A DNA stretch of 64,000 bases from Petrolisthes cinctipes (Eukaryota; Arthropoda; Malacostraca; Decapoda; Porcellanidae): NCBI GenBank assembly GCA_033782935.1, contig JAWQEG010000369.1, forward strand, positions 2,423,501 to 2,487,500, given 5' to 3'. Below the pieces are notes generated by a model. The model was not told the origin of the DNA, made no database searches, and saw only the letters and a program-made list of their open reading frames with translations. A program made the position numbers and the translations under genes. This document shows positions 63,896 to 64,000 of this stretch, one piece after another (within the stretch, counting starts at the first letter, position 1; each line of letters opens with the position of its first letter).

Positions 63896-64000
63896 TACTC
63901 TAACACGGAGTAGGCATGTACAGATCGCTTCTGGGACCCCAAAATATCGAATTTTCCGGTGTTTAGGGCCAGAATTTGAGATATAAACGGGTACAGAAGA
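63896..64000. repeat. Partial L2 unit at window end
   Basis: The first 105 bases of an L2 unit, with GAATTTTCCGGTG and GTTTAGGGCCAG. The CCGGTG variant also occurs at about 57011. The array continues past the right edge. Confidence 0.9.

Larger units (their letters stand above)
1..64000. repeat. Tandem satellite array, entire window
   Basis: Every base belongs to a tandem satellite built of long (176/177 bp) and short (148 bp) units in one orientation. The units share conserved blocks such as GGCATGTACAGAT, GCTTCTGGGACC, GAATTTTCGGGTGTTT and ATTTTGAAAATA. I walked unit boundaries across the window, using the GAAAA at the end of each unit, and most units close exactly on 148, 166, 176 or 177 bp. 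There is no inversion, no mobile-element insertion and no unique spacer. Such purity over 64 kb, with multi-kilobase higher-order repeats, is known for centromeric and pericentromeric satellites of eukaryotes. The centromeric role is inferred, since sequence alone cannot show kinetochore protein binding. A non-centromeric heterochromatic or subtelomeric block is the alternative. Confidence 0.97.

Noticed and set aside
1..64000. CRISPR array
   Set aside because: Units are 148-177 bp and similar throughout. There are no short repeats separated by unique spacers and no cas genes.
1..64000. Transposon or retroelement insertions, and telomeric repeats
   Set aside because: Unit-by-unit walking left no unexplained segment. 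No terminal repeats, target-site duplications, polyprotein frames or telomere-type hexamer or heptamer runs were seen.
1..64000. Assignment to a named centromeric satellite such as alpha satellite, the Arabidopsis 178-bp repeat, CentO or CentC
   Set aside because: The unit has no recognisable similarity by eye to any of these despite similar length, so no family name is given.

Overview
The whole 64 kb window is one uninterrupted head-to-tail satellite DNA array. I found no gene, RNA gene, transposon, origin, CRISPR array or unique sequence anywhere in it. All repeat units lie in the same orientation. One representative 176-bp unit counted by hand has 63 G+C (about 36% GC). An array of roughly 390 units of about 150-177 bp with multi-kilobase higher-order repeats (HORs) is typical of eukaryotic centromeric or pericentromeric satellites. 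The species cannot be named from the sequence. Plants are plausible because many of their centromeric satellites are 150-180 bp, but animals are not excluded. I do not recognise the repeat family.

Two unit lengths are interleaved. I place unit boundaries just after the conserved GAAAA. Long units (L) are 176-177 bp and short units (S) are 148 bp. S lacks 29 bp present in L. Four L classes can be told apart. L1 (176 bp) has TTTTGAGCC and CATATTGACTTTGGG. L2 (177 bp) has GTTTAGGGCCAG and CGACTTTTGGGCACC. L3 (177 bp) has CGACTTTTGTGCACC and TTTTGAGCATG. L4 (177 bp) is an S-like front joined to an L-like back. Units group mainly as L-S dimers (324/325 bp) and L1-L2-S or L1-L3-S trimers (501 bp). 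A common derivative of L lacks 10 bp (L-delta10, 166/167 bp).

Layout: 1-2226 mixed units including three tandem L1 copies. 2227-9241 is a 2122-bp, 13-unit HOR in three copies, the third holding an extra 650-bp block. 9242-11058 is mixed, with the first L-delta10. 11059-13329 is seven plain L-S dimers. 13330-14981 is mixed. 14982-26221 is a nested HOR: two copies of 3311 bp (1002 + 2309), then two more copies of the 2309-bp part. 26222-31523 is a 2808-bp, 17-unit HOR in two copies. 31524-37137 overlaps 2951-bp, 4128-bp and 1494-bp repeats. 37138-38609 is mixed. 38610-44351 is a 3619-bp, 22-unit HOR, about 1.6 copies. 44352-46812 is mixed with several damaged units. 46813-49153 is a 1170-bp HOR in two copies. 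49154-49980 is a transition. 49981-63404 is a very long HOR (7296 bp, then a 6128-bp copy that has lost 992 bp and 176 bp). 63405-64000 continues the array past the window end.

Nothing here works as a gene set. The array reads as a mosaic of successive local amplifications, with dimers dominating the left 13 kb and trimers plus deletion-bearing units dominating the rest. Any function would be structural: phased A/T tracts, a conserved 15-bp dyad at every unit joint, and unit lengths near the nucleosome core size. Open reading frames of 60-186 codons recur on both strands but are by-products of the repeat.
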